In this document: in pieces, positions 56,021 through 64,000 of the stretch
Layout of the letters: each line of letters opens with the position of its first letter
How positions within the stretch are numbered: the stretch's first letter is position 1
Source: Hyphomicrobiales bacterium
GTDB lineage: Bacteria; Pseudomonadota; Alphaproteobacteria; Rhizobiales; Kaistiaceae
Assembly (NCBI GenBank): GCA_017305635.1
Contig: JAFKKF010000010.1
Span: 310,001 to 374,000 of the forward strand
Reading direction: 5' to 3'
Length of the DNA stretch: 64,000 nt
Position numbers and translations under genes: made by a program
The notes under the pieces: generated by a model
Told to the model about the DNA's origin: nothing
What the model saw: the letters and a program-made list of their open reading frames with translations, nothing else
The model's database searches: none

Positions 56021-58300
56021 TTACTTGACGATGATGCAGTCGCCGCCGGCGGCCTTCAGGGCGGAACAGACGCGCGAGGCGCCGTCGCCCGCGAAGGGTC
56101 CGACTCGCACGCGATAATAGGTGCCGCGGTCGCCGAGGTCAGCCCGCTGCACGTTCGGCTGGTAGCGGCCGAGCACCTGGGCGTAGCGCGACTGCATGCT
56201 GCGGAAAGCCGACATGGCGGCAGCTTCCGACTTCTGCGAGGTCACCTGGACCGACAGGCCGCCGGTGACGGCCGCGCTGTCGGCCGGAGCCGCCGCCGGC
56301 GCCGCGGACGGCTTCGAGGCCGGGGTGAGGTCGATGGGCTCGCCCTTGGCGACGACCACCGGCTTCGGCTTGGCGGCGGGCTTTGCCGGCGGTTCGGGGG
56401 CCGCGGCGGCGTCTCCTGCGTCGGCGGAGGCGGCGCCCTCGTCGGCAGGCGCCGGGTCCGCCGGCTGCACCTTGGCGGCCGCGGGAGCGGCAGCGCCGGC
56501 ATCGCCGTCGCCGGCGGGCACCGTTCCGGCCGGCGCCGGCGTCGGTGCGCCCTCGCTCGCCAGCGGATCGGCATTGACGGGGATATTGCCGCCCTTCTCG
56601 AGGACGGTGTCCATGCTGGTACCGCTCGGCGCGGCCATGTCGAGACCGCCGGCCACCTCGGAGGGCGGCTTGCCGGGATCGCTCGCGGCCGCCGGAGCGG
56701 CGCTGCCATCGGCGGGGGCGGCTTCGCTCGAAACGATGGTGCCGTCGGGCCGCACGACGACGGTGCGGACCTTGCGCGGGCCGATGCCATCGGCGCTGCC
56801 CGCCTGGTCGGAGGATGCCGCCGGCTCGGCGCCGTCAGCGCCGGAATCGGCGACTTTCGGCGGCTGGCCACCGCCATCGACCGGGCCGCCCTGCATGATG
56901 ACCCGCGAGACCGGATTGCCGTCATCGGCCTCGTCGGCCGGCTTGTTCACGTCGGCGATCTTCTCGCTGCCGGGAGTGACGAGATTGGTCGCGGTGTCTT
57001 CCGTCGGCCGCGCCGCCGGATCGACCCGGTCGTAGATCAGCTTGTTCTGCGCGTCCGCCGTCTGCTGCGTGCCGTCGTCGGGCGGAACGACCTTGGTCGG
57101 GCTCGGATCGGCCGCGATCAGCGGCGGCGTATCGGTGCCGCTCACGCCGCCGCGGAGCACGTAGTAGCCGGCACCGCCCGCGAGCGCGACCACGAGCAGC
57201 GCCATGACGGCGACCAGGCCGCGCGAGGTGCGGCGGTGGCCCATGTCGGGGAGGTCATCGACCAGCGGCGGCAGGTCGGCCTCGTCATCGCCGTAGTGGG
57301 CGATCTCCTCGAGCGCCAGATCGTCCTGGTAGAGTTCGTCCGCCTCGGCCATGGTCGGCGCGGCGTCCTCGAAGATCTCGTGATCGGCGTCGGTGATTTC
57401 GGGCTCCGGGGCCGGCACCGGCGCACGGGGAGCCGGCCTGGCCGCCTCCGGCTTGTCGCCGCGATTGGCGCGGAACCAGTTGCGGGCGCGCGGCGGAGCG
57501 AAGCGGCTGGCATCGTCCGCGCCGGCATCCTCTTCCGGCTTCTCCCAGCGGCCGGCGCTGGCCGGCGGCGGATCGGCATGGACCTGCGTCGTCGGACGGA
57601 GCGAGGCGCCGCCGAAATCCCCGCGGTCGGCAGGCCGCACGGGCTGCGGGGGCCGCTCGGCCCGTGCCGGCGGCGGCGCTGCCGGACGAGCCGGCCTTTC
57701 GGAAACGGGCGGCGCGGCTTTTGCCGTCACCGGCGGAGCAGCGGGCCTTGCGGGCGGCGGGACCGGACGGGCGGGCCGCTCGGCGACCGGCGGGGCCGGC
57801 TGCCGCACAACCGGAGGCGTGGCACCCTGGGCCGCAGCGGCCGGGCGCGGCGCCGGCTGCGCCACCTTCGGCGGCGCGAAGGAGGTCGGCGCGGCAGGCG
57901 CCGGAGCGGGCCGCTGGGCCGGCACGACGGGCGGCGGGGCCTTCGCCGCGGGCGGAGGCGCGGGCCTCGCGGCGGCCGGCGCCGGCTGCGACGCCGGGCG
58001 AACCGGTGGCGCGGCGGCGGGCTTCGGTGGAGGAGCGACCGCGGCGAAGGAGGCCTGCAGGTCGTTCATCAGTTCCGATTCGAGGTCGTTCGCCAGGATC
58101 GGCTCGGCGGAGAGCGCGCCATTGGCTGCCGGATTGGCGGGCACCGTCTTTGCCTTCGGCTGGGGAGCCGGATCGAAGGTCGAGCGCCCCGAAACGATGC
58201 GCGCCAGCTCGATCAGCGGATCGCTGTCATCGGAAGGCGCGGGCGGCCGCCGCTCGCTCAGGGGGCGAACGGAGAGCTTCGGGTCATAACGATCGGCCAT
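56021..58300 (-). CDS. SPOR-domain protein with long Pro/Ala-rich regions and one membrane helix
   Basis: This 759-residue protein has a disordered Pro/Ala-rich cytoplasmic region (about 60-250), one membrane helix near residue 365 (LVAVMALLVVALAGGAGYYVL), a second disordered periplasmic part, and a C-terminal SPOR domain (VQVTSQKSEAAAMSAFRSMQ to RVRVGPFAGDGAS). SPOR domains bind denuded septal peptidoglycan, so a role in cell division or wall remodelling is likely. The start is ATG 58300; the frame extends 12 bases further. It sits between argS and nagZ. Confidence 0.87.
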   Translation of the reverse strand: MADRYDPKLSVRPLSERRPPAPSDDSDPLIELARIVSGRSTFDPAPQPKAKTVPANPAANGALSAEPILANDLESELMNDLQASFAAVAPPPKPAAAPPVRPASQPAPAAARPAPPPAAKAPPPVVPAQRPAPAPAAPTSFAPPKVAQPAPRPAAAAQGATPPVVRQPAPPVAERPARPVPPPARPAAPPVTAKAAPPVSERPARPAAPPPARAERPPQPVRPADRGDFGGASLRPTTQVHADPPPASAGRWEKPEEDAGADDASRFAPPRARNWFRANRGDKPEAARPAPRAPVPAPEPEITDADHEIFEDAAPTMAEADELYQDDLALEEIAHYGDDEADLPPLVDDLPDMGHRRTSRGLVAVMALLVVALAGGAGYYVLRGGVSGTDTPPLIAADPSPTKVVPPDDGTQQTADAQNKLIYDRVDPAARPTEDTATNLVTPGSEKIADVNKPADEADDGNPVSRVIMQGGPVDGGGQPPKVADSGADGAEPAASSDQAGSADGIGPRKVRTVVVRPDGTIVSSEAAPADGSAAPAAASDPGKPPSEVAGGLDMAAPSGTSMDTVLEKGGNIPVNADPLASEGAPTPAPAGTVPAGDGDAGAAAPAAAKVQPADPAPADEGAASADAGDAAAAPEPPAKPAAKPKPVVVAKGEPIDLTPASKPSAAPAAAPADSAAVTGGLSVQVTSQKSEAAAMSAFRSMQSRYAQVLGRYQPNVQRADLGDRGTYYRVRVGPFAGDGASRVCSALKAAGGDCIIVK

Positions 58301-58365
58301 CACAGTCCCCAACTACGCACTCACGTCAGCTTGCCGTCCCCTGCCCCGGCAGCCGCTTCCCGGAC

Positions 58366-60120
58366 TCAGCGCATCTCGTCCGGAGCGCTTACTCCAAGGA
58401 TAGCCAATCCCGAAGACAAGACCAATTTTGTGGCATGAACGAGAGCGAGTCGCGCCAAGGTCGAGTCTGAGTCGTCATGGTTAATAAAACGCAATTGCGG
58501 CAACTCCTTGCCGCGGTTCCACTGGGCATGGAACTCGGACGCCACCTCGTAGAGATAGAAGGCGATGCGGTGGGGCTCGTGGGCCTCGGCAGCCGCCTCG
58601 ATGATGCGCGGATATTCGGCAAGACGCCGGATGAGGCCGATCTCGCCTGAATCGCTCAGCTTTTCGAGCGGCGCATGGATGAGCGCCTCGACATTCCGCT
58701 CGACGCCCGGCATTTCCGCCACCGCCTGCCGGAAGACCGAGGCGGCGCGGGCATGGGCGTACTGGACGTAGAAGACGGGGTTGTCCTTCGACTGCTCGGT
58801 GACCTTCTGGAAATCGAAATCGAGCGGTGCGTCGTTCTTGCGGAAGACCATCATGAAGCGGACCGGATCGGGCCCGACTTCTTCCACCAGTTCGCGCAGC
58901 GTGACGAAGTCGCCCGAGCGCTTCGACATCCTGACCGGCTCGCCCGCCCTGAAGAGGCGCACGAGCTGGCAGAGCTTCACGTCGAGCTCCGCCTCGCCGC
59001 CGCTGATCGCCGTCACCGCCGCCTTCATACGCTTGACGTAGCCGCCATGATCGGCGCCGAGCACGTCGATCATGTTGAGGTAGCCGCGACGGAACTTGTC
59101 GTAGTGATAGGCGATGTCCGAGGCGAAATAGGTGTAGCTGCCGTCCGACTTCATGAGCGGGCGGTCGACGTCGTCGCCGAACTCGGTCGCCCTGAAGAGC
59201 GTCTGCTCGCGGTCCTCCCAGTCGTCCGGGATCTGCCCCTTCGGCGGCGGCAGGCGGCCCTGGTAGATGAGGCCCTTGGCCCGTAGCGCCTCGATCGCCG
59301 CGGCCACCTTGCCGGCATTGCCCTCCTGCAGGGAACGTTCGGAGAAGAAGACCTCGTGCTCGATGTTGAGCATCTTCAGGTCGTCGCGGATCATCGCCAT
59401 CATGGCGGCGATGGTGCGGTCGCGCACGACGGGGAGCCACTCGCCTTCCGGCCGGTCGACGAGGAAGCCGCCAAACTCGTCGGCGAGCGCCTGGCCCACC
59501 GGCTTCAGGTAGTCGCCGGGATAGAGTCCCTCGGGAATCTCGCCGATGTCCTCGCCGAGCGCCTCGCGATAGCGGAGATAGGCCGAGCGGGCGAGCGTGA
59601 TCACCTGCGCGCCGGCATCGTTGATGTAGTATTCCCGCGTCACGTCATGGCCGGCGGCGGCGAGCAGGCTCGCCAGCGCATCGCCAAAGACGGCGCCGCG
59701 GCAGTGCCCGATATGCATCGGCCCGGTCGGGTTGGCCGAGACGTATTCGACGTTGACCTTCTCGCCCTTCCCGAGCCGCGAATGGCCATAGGCCTCGCCC
59801 GCGGCGACGATACCCTTCAGCACCGCCTGCCAATAGCCGGGCCTCAGGCGCAGGTTGATGAAGCCCGGTCCGGCGATTTCCGCGGCATCGATATCGGGAT
59901 CGCGCGCCAGCTCGGCGGCGATGCGCACGGCGGCGTCGCGCGGCTTCAGGCCGAGCGGCTTCGCCAGCACCATGGCGGCGTTGGAGGCGAGGTCGCCGTG
60001 GCTCGCATCGCGCGGCGGCTCGACGATGACGCGGTCGAGATCGTCCGCGGCGAGGCCATCGAACTTCGCTGCCCTGACCGCCGCTTTCACCCGGCCGGTG
60101 AAGTCATTGAAAATGTTCAT
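58366..60120 (-). CDS. argS: Arginyl-tRNA synthetase
   Basis: This 584-residue class I synthetase charges tRNA-Arg. Class I signatures are present: the HIGH motif in [18 protein letters not shown] and a KMSK-type loop in [12 protein letters not shown]. The N-terminal domain (1-110) and DALR-type anticodon-binding C-terminus are in the usual places. The start is ATG 60120. Confidence 0.96.
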   Translation of the reverse strand: MNIFNDFTGRVKAAVRAAKFDGLAADDLDRVIVEPPRDASHGDLASNAAMVLAKPLGLKPRDAAVRIAAELARDPDIDAAEIAGPGFINLRLRPGYWQAVLKGIVAAGEAYGHSRLGKGEKVNVEYVSANPTGPMHIGHCRGAVFGDALASLLAAAGHDVTREYYINDAGAQVITLARSAYLRYREALGEDIGEIPEGLYPGDYLKPVGQALADEFGGFLVDRPEGEWLPVVRDRTIAAMMAMIRDDLKMLNIEHEVFFSERSLQEGNAGKVAAAIEALRAKGLIYQGRLPPPKGQIPDDWEDREQTLFRATEFGDDVDRPLMKSDGSYTYFASDIAYHYDKFRRGYLNMIDVLGADHGGYVKRMKAAVTAISGGEAELDVKLCQLVRLFRAGEPVRMSKRSGDFVTLRELVEEVGPDPVRFMMVFRKNDAPLDFDFQKVTEQSKDNPVFYVQYAHARAASVFRQAVAEMPGVERNVEALIHAPLEKLSDSGEIGLIRRLAEYPRIIEAAAEAHEPHRIAFYLYEVASEFHAQWNRGKELPQLRFINHDDSDSTLARLALVHATKLVLSSGLAILGVSAPDEMR

Positions 60121-60174
60121 GAAGAAAACCGCCTGACGCGCCGGTCCGGCGGGACGCCCGCCAGTGGCCGCGAG

Positions 60175-61392
60175 CTAACCCAATTCCGCCGCCTCGTCAA
60201 ACAAGCGGGCATATTCGGCGAGCGCATAGCGATCAGTCATGCCGGCGATGAAATCGGCGATGCGACGGGCGGCACGGTCGGCATCTTCGGCCTCGCGCGG
60301 CCGCCATTCGGCTGGCAGGCTCGCCGGCTCGGCGGCGTAGCGGGCATGGAGCTTCTCGACCAGCCGCTCCGCCCGGTCCATGACCGATCGCACGCGCGGA
60401 ATCCGGTAGACCGCCCGCGTCAGCACGGCCTTGATGGCGCGGTCGGCCCCGTCCATCGACGCGGAGAAACCGACCACCGGTGCGCCCGCCCCGCGCACGT
60501 CCTCGGCGGAGCGCGGGTCGAGCGCGGCAAGGCGGGCGAGGCTCTCGCGGATCACGTCCTCGATCATGGCGGTGATCAGGCGCCGCACCAGTTCGTGGGG
60601 CACGCGTGCCGGCTCGATGGCGGGATATTCGCGCGCCACCGTGCCGAGGATGTGGGCGACCAGCGGCACCTCGCGGAGCGCGTCGAGGGTGAGGAGCCCG
60701 GCGCGCAGCCCGTCATCGATGTCGTGGGCGTCATAGGCGATGTCGTCGGCGATGGCGGCCGCCTGCGCTTCCGCCCCGGCATGGGTCGAGAGCCTGAGAT
60801 CGTGCCGCTCGGCATAGTCGCGGATGGCGAACGGGATGCCCTTCTCGGCATAGCGGCCGACGGGCCTGCCGGCGGCGTCGGTCAGCGGACCGTTGTGCTT
60901 GACCAGCCCTTCCAGCGTCTCCCAGGTCAGGTTCAGCCCGTCATAGCGGGGGTAGCGGCGCTCCAGCCGCGTGACGACGCGAAGGCTCTGGGCGTTGTGA
61001 TCGAAGCCGCCATTCGCGGCCATGGCACGGGCAAGCCCGCGCTCCCCGGCATGGCCGAAGGGCGTGTGGCCGAGGTCGTGGGCAAGCGCCAGCGCCTCGG
61101 CGAGGTCCTCGTCCAGCCGGAGCGCCCGGGCGATGGCGCGGGCGATCTGGGCGACCTCGATCGTATGGGTCAGGCGGGTACGGAAGTGATCGCCCTCGTC
61201 GACGAGGAAGACCTGCGTCTTGCCGGCAAGGCGACGGAAGGCGGTCGAATGGACGATGCGGTCGCGGTCGCGCTGGTAGTCGGTGCGCGTCGGGCTCGCC
61301 GGATCGGCATGGAGGCGTCCGCGCGTCGCGGACGGGTCGGAGGCATAGGGCGCGAGGCCGTCGCGGCCGAAGCCGATGCCGCCGATGGTCAC
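60175..61392 (-). CDS. dgt: Deoxyguanosinetriphosphate triphosphohydrolase-like protein (HD domain)
   Basis: This 405-residue HD-domain phosphohydrolase probably hydrolyses dNTPs. Its motifs are STAFRRLAGKTQVF, the metal ligands in RLTHTIEVAQIARA and ALAHDLGHTPFGHAGE, and DDIAYDAHDIDDGLR. The start is GTG 61392, which overlaps the upstream stop (GTGA) and begins at the family N-terminus; the frame upstream to 61614 is a shadow. It matches the shorter, dgt-like type common in alphaproteobacteria. Confidence 0.92.
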   Translation of the reverse strand: MTIGGIGFGRDGLAPYASDPSATRGRLHADPASPTRTDYQRDRDRIVHSTAFRRLAGKTQVFLVDEGDHFRTRLTHTIEVAQIARAIARALRLDEDLAEALALAHDLGHTPFGHAGERGLARAMAANGGFDHNAQSLRVVTRLERRYPRYDGLNLTWETLEGLVKHNGPLTDAAGRPVGRYAEKGIPFAIRDYAERHDLRLSTHAGAEAQAAAIADDIAYDAHDIDDGLRAGLLTLDALREVPLVAHILGTVAREYPAIEPARVPHELVRRLITAMIEDVIRESLARLAALDPRSAEDVRGAGAPVVGFSASMDGADRAIKAVLTRAVYRIPRVRSVMDRAERLVEKLHARYAAEPASLPAEWRPREAEDADRAARRIADFIAGMTDRYALAEYARLFDEAAELG

Positions 61393-61610
61393 GCCGCCAC
61401 CGCCTTCGCGTACCAGCGCCTCACCGCGACCAGCGCCCAGATGGCCTCGACCACGCCGAAAGGCCAGGCCCCCTGCAGGAAGCCATAGGCCGAACCGAGG
61501 GCACAGGCGGCCGCAAAGCCGAGGATGAAATGCGGGTTCCGGTCCTCCAGCGCATAGAAGACGAGCATCGCGGTGACTGCGACGAGGCCGAAAAGCGTAA
61601 GGCCGTCCAT
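61389..61610 (-). CDS. Small membrane protein upstream of dgt
   Basis: This 73-residue protein has two hydrophobic helices (LTLFGLVAVTAMLVFYALE and FILGFAAACALGSAYGFLQG) and a third weaker segment ending in a basic tail. Its place, overlapping the dgt start by four bases, recurs in Hyphomicrobiales. The function is unknown. It is divergent from the Fe-S gene 67 bp away. Confidence 0.82.
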   Translation of the reverse strand: MDGLTLFGLVAVTAMLVFYALEDRNPHFILGFAAACALGSAYGFLQGAWPFGVVEAIWALVAVRRWYAKAVAA

Positions 61611-61677
61611 GCACTTCCGCCGGATTGACTTCGGGGTATCCCGTTCATAACTATCGCTTCAGCGGAAAGACAAGCCA

Positions 61678-62019
61678 ATGCTCGATACCGTCGCCCATCC
61701 CGTCACCATTTCCGAGCGCGCCGCGAAGCGCATCGCCCGGATTCTTTCGGCCGAGCCGGACGGGACGGCGCTCCGCATCAGCGTCTCGGGCGGTGGCTGC
61801 TCGGGCTTCCAATACGGCTTCGACCTCGACCGCGACAGGACCGACGAGGACATCGTCATCGAGCGCGAGGGCGCCGTCGTCCTCATCGACACCGTGTCCC
61901 TGCCCTATATCGACGGCTCGGAGATCGACTTCGTCGACGACCTGATGGGCCAGGCCTTCAAGGTCAACAATCCGCACGCCACGGCTTCCTGCGGCTGCGG
62001 CACGAGCTTCTCGATCTAG
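61678..62019 (+). CDS. erpA: Iron-sulfur cluster insertion protein (A-type carrier)
   Basis: This 113-residue A-type carrier delivers Fe-S clusters to target proteins. The three conserved cysteines are in place: GGGCSGFQYGF, and SCGCGTSFSI at the C-terminus. ITISERAAKRIA-like N-terminus and length match ErpA/IscA. I favour ErpA because no isc or suf operon is adjacent, as is usual for erpA next to dgt in this order. Confidence 0.92.
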   Translation: MLDTVAHPVTISERAAKRIARILSAEPDGTALRISVSGGGCSGFQYGFDLDRDRTDEDIVIEREGAVVLIDTVSLPYIDGSEIDFVDDLMGQAFKVNNPHATASCGCGTSFSI

Positions 62020-62034
62020 GCTCGATCGCGGGCT

Positions 62035-62259
62035 CTATTCGGCCGCTGCGAGATGCTTGGAAGGCTTCGGGATTTTTCGTCCCAGCCCGGTTGCTGCCTC
62101 TATCCAGGCAGCGATGGCATCCCGAACGCTGGCCAGCGCTTCTTCGGGGGTCTCCCCGTCAGACATGCATCCCGGCAAGTCCGGCACGAGCGCGGCAAAT
62201 CCGCCGCCGTCCTCCGCCGAGAGGGGCTCGATAATCACCGGGTAGTCAAGGCGAGGCAT
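62035..62259 (-). CDS. hicB: HicB family antitoxin
   Basis: This 74-residue protein has the HicB partial RNase H fold: YPVIIEPLSAEDGGGFAALVPDLPGCMSDGETPEEALASVRDAI. It neutralises HicA. The usual C-terminal DNA-binding domain is missing, giving the short HicB form, so autoregulation may need another factor. It overlaps hicA by 14 bases, in the order hicA-hicB. Confidence 0.9.
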   Translation of the reverse strand: MPRLDYPVIIEPLSAEDGGGFAALVPDLPGCMSDGETPEEALASVRDAIAAWIEAATGLGRKIPKPSKHLAAAE

Positions 62260-62509
62260 TCCGGGCCTCCAGTACCTGTTCGATAAAGCGGACGAGTCTA
62301 CGAATGTAGATGGGCTTGATCGGCCGCCTTCCTGGCACGGTCAGGATATCATTTTGTGTTCGATCTGACACTTTCCAATGGGATCCGCCCCCGCCTGGCG
62401 GCGCGCAATGTATTTCATGCTGACGGCAGGCGGTCCGGACATCGCCAATCTGCCAATCGCCCGCCGGATTCGACCGCATCCGATCGAGAAGCGCGTTTGG
62501 CTTTGCCAT
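62246..62509 (-). CDS. hicA: HicA family toxin
   Basis: This 87-residue protein has the double-stranded-RNA-binding-like HicA fold with the catalytic histidine in PGGGGSHWKVSD and the C-terminal PGRRPIKPIYIRRLVRFIEQVLE. HicA toxins cleave mRNA. It begins 3 bp after the amn stop and is read in the same direction, so transcription of the toxin may depend on the amn promoter or one inside amn. Confidence 0.9.
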   Translation of the reverse strand: MAKPNALLDRMRSNPAGDWQIGDVRTACRQHEIHCAPPGGGGSHWKVSDRTQNDILTVPGRRPIKPIYIRRLVRFIEQVLEARNASP

Positions 62510-62512
62510 AGC

Positions 62513-64000
62513 TTACTGGAACGCCGTCTCCTGGAAGCTCCGGAGCTTGCGCGAATGGAGCCGTTCCGGCGCCATGGCGCGGAGCTTCTCCATCGCCCGG
62601 ATGCCGATCTCGAGGTGCTGGTTGACCTGGCGGCGATAGAAGTCCGAGGCCATGCCGGGCAGCTTCAGCTCGCCGTGCAGCGGCTTGTCGGAGACGCAGA
62701 GCAGCGTCCCGTAGGGCACGCGGAAGCGGAAGCCGTTGGCGGCGATGGTCGCCGATTCCATGTCGAGCGCGACGGCGCGCGACTGCGAGAAGCGGCGCAC
62801 CGGCTCCTCGTGGTCGCGGAGCTCCCAGTTGCGGTTGTCGATGGTGGCGACGGTGCCGGTGCGCATGATGCGCTTCAGCTCGAAGCCCTCGAGGCCGGTC
62901 ACCTCCTCCACCGCGTCCTCCAGCGCGACCTGCACTTCCGCCAGCGGCGGGATCGGCACCCAGGTCGGCAGGTCGGCATCGAGCACGTGGTCCTCGCGGA
63001 CATAACCATGGGCGAGCACGTAGTCGCCGAGCGCCTGGGTGTTCCTCAGGCCGGCGCAGTGGCCGAGCATCAGCCAGGCATGGGGCCTGAGGACCGCGAT
63101 ATGGTCGGTGATGGTCTTGGCGTTGGAGGGGCCGACGCCGATGTTGACCATGGTGATGCCCATGTGGCCCGGCCGGGTCAGGTGGAAGGCCGGCATCTGC
63201 GGCAGGCGCGAGGGCGCCACGCCCGATGTCGGGCTGTCCGAGCCGGACAGCGTGACGACGTTGCCCGGCTCTACCAGCGCCTCGTAGCCGCCGTCCGCCG
63301 TCGCCATCAGGCGGCGCGCCGTGGCGACGAACTCGTCGATATAGAACTGGTAGTTGGTGAAGATGACGAAGTTCTGGAAATGCTCCGGCTGTGTCGCCGT
63401 ATAGTGCGGCAGGCGGTGGAGCGAATAGTCGATGCGCGGCGCCGTGAAAGGCGCGAGCGGCATCGGCTGGCCAAAGGCCGGGATGAAGGTGCCGTTGACG
63501 ATGGCGTCGTCGGTGACGGCGAGGTCCGGCACGTCGAACATGTCGCGGAGCGGCCGCTCCATGTTGTCCGAAAGCTGCCCCTCGACATTGATGCCGTCGG
63601 GGAAGGCGAAGTGCAGCGCAATGGGCTCGTCGGAGACCGAGACCTGGACCGGCGTCTTGTGCGCCTTGACCAGCAGGCGGATCTGCTCGGTGAGGTATTT
63701 GCGGAACAGCGCCGGCCGCGTGATCGTCGTCGCGAACACCCCCGGCCCGGCTACGTGGCCGTAGGAAAGGCGCGAGTCGATCTGGGCGAAGCTCGACGTC
63801 TCGATGCGGATCTGCGGATAGGTCGCCCGCACGCGCCCGCGCGGCGGCTTGCCCTTCAGAAGCTCGGCAAAGCGATGGCGGATGAAGGCCGTATGCTCGT
63901 CGTAGATCAGCTCGAGCCGGCGGACGGCAGCCTCGGCATCCTCGAAACGTTCGGGAGGAATGGGCGCCGGAAGGTCGAAATGACTCGGGTCTGGTTTCAT
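62513..64000 (-). CDS. amn: AMP nucleosidase, start at window edge
   Basis: Amn hydrolyses AMP to adenine and ribose 5-phosphate. The 495-residue protein has an N-terminal domain of about 190 residues (LIYDEHTAFIRHRFAELLKG) and a C-terminal nucleoside-phosphorylase-fold domain. The latter includes GHMGITMVNIGVGPSNAKTITDHIAVL, RPHAWLMLGHCAGLR and DMESATIAANGFRFRVPYGTLLCVSDKP. The first ATG occupies the last three bases of the window, so I cannot exclude a longer N-terminus. The hicAB pair follows immediately. Confidence 0.93.
   Translation of the reverse strand: MKPDPSHFDLPAPIPPERFEDAEAAVRRLELIYDEHTAFIRHRFAELLKGKPPRGRVRATYPQIRIETSSFAQIDSRLSYGHVAGPGVFATTITRPALFRKYLTEQIRLLVKAHKTPVQVSVSDEPIALHFAFPDGINVEGQLSDNMERPLRDMFDVPDLAVTDDAIVNGTFIPAFGQPMPLAPFTAPRIDYSLHRLPHYTATQPEHFQNFVIFTNYQFYIDEFVATARRLMATADGGYEALVEPGNVVTLSGSDSPTSGVAPSRLPQMPAFHLTRPGHMGITMVNIGVGPSNAKTITDHIAVLRPHAWLMLGHCAGLRNTQALGDYVLAHGYVREDHVLDADLPTWVPIPPLAEVQVALEDAVEEVTGLEGFELKRIMRTGTVATIDNRNWELRDHEEPVRRFSQSRAVALDMESATIAANGFRFRVPYGTLLCVSDKPLHGELKLPGMASDFYRRQVNQHLEIGIRAMEKLRAMAPERLHSRKLRSFQETAFQ

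Overview
The window comes from the chromosome of a high-GC alphaproteobacterium, most probably in the order Hyphomicrobiales (Rhizobiales). Two blocks have gene order typical of that order. One is dgt-argS-SPOR protein-nagZ-scpA-scpB-tatABC-serS-surE-pcm (48.5-61.4 kb, minus strand). The other is yceD-plsX-fabH-ihfA-merR followed by tRNA-Pro (39.2-43.6 kb, minus strand, now split by a prophage). I cannot name a genus from sequence alone.

Layout. 0-5.8 kb: small exported proteins, agmatinase, ArgC, a hydratase-like enzyme and heme A synthase. 5.8-14.1 kb: an exopolysaccharide locus with a Wzz/tyrosine-kinase-like protein, an outer-membrane exporter, a family 4 glycosyltransferase, a WcaJ-type initiating transferase, a Wzy-like polymerase and an acyltransferase. 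Gmd and a GDP-4-keto-6-deoxymannose reductase-like enzyme at 18.2-20.2 kb probably supply GDP-deoxyhexose to it. 14.1-21.5 kb also holds PncB, a Tat-exported carbonic anhydrase, an AI-2E family permease and a diguanylate cyclase.

21,756-39,125 is a 17.3-kb integrated element bounded by a perfect 61-bp direct repeat inside and upstream of tRNA-Pro(GGG). It carries a tyrosine integrase, a promoter-proximal HTH regulator, a run of small phage genes, remnants of podovirus-type internal virion proteins, a tail fibre and a lysis cassette. Terminase, portal, capsid, tail-tube and replication genes are absent. A damaged transglycosylase gene abuts the gp49-family gene, so this is best read as an internally deleted prophage.

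The most interesting points are in this element. (i) Its attachment repeat duplicates the 5' half of the tRNA and the tRNA promoter, so the integrated phage appears to supply a replacement promoter while the host's own promoter is stranded at attR, pointing into the phage lysis genes. Two offsetting one-base indels keep both spacers at 17 bp. (ii) A 13-bp sequence recurs near both ends and may be an integrase arm-type site. (iii) An internal virion gene contains a RelA/SpoT-like (ppGpp-synthetase fold) segment, followed by an opposite-strand small ORF. (iv) A lower-GC, minus-strand gene with a HEPN-type RNxxxH motif sits between tail and lysis genes, like a prophage-borne defence gene.

43.6-64 kb is housekeeping: BamE, a membrane pyrophosphatase, an MFS permease, SurE/Pcm, SerRS, the Tat translocase, ScpAB, NagZ, ArgRS, a dGTPase-like protein, an ErpA-type Fe-S protein, a HicAB toxin-antitoxin pair and AMP nucleosidase.
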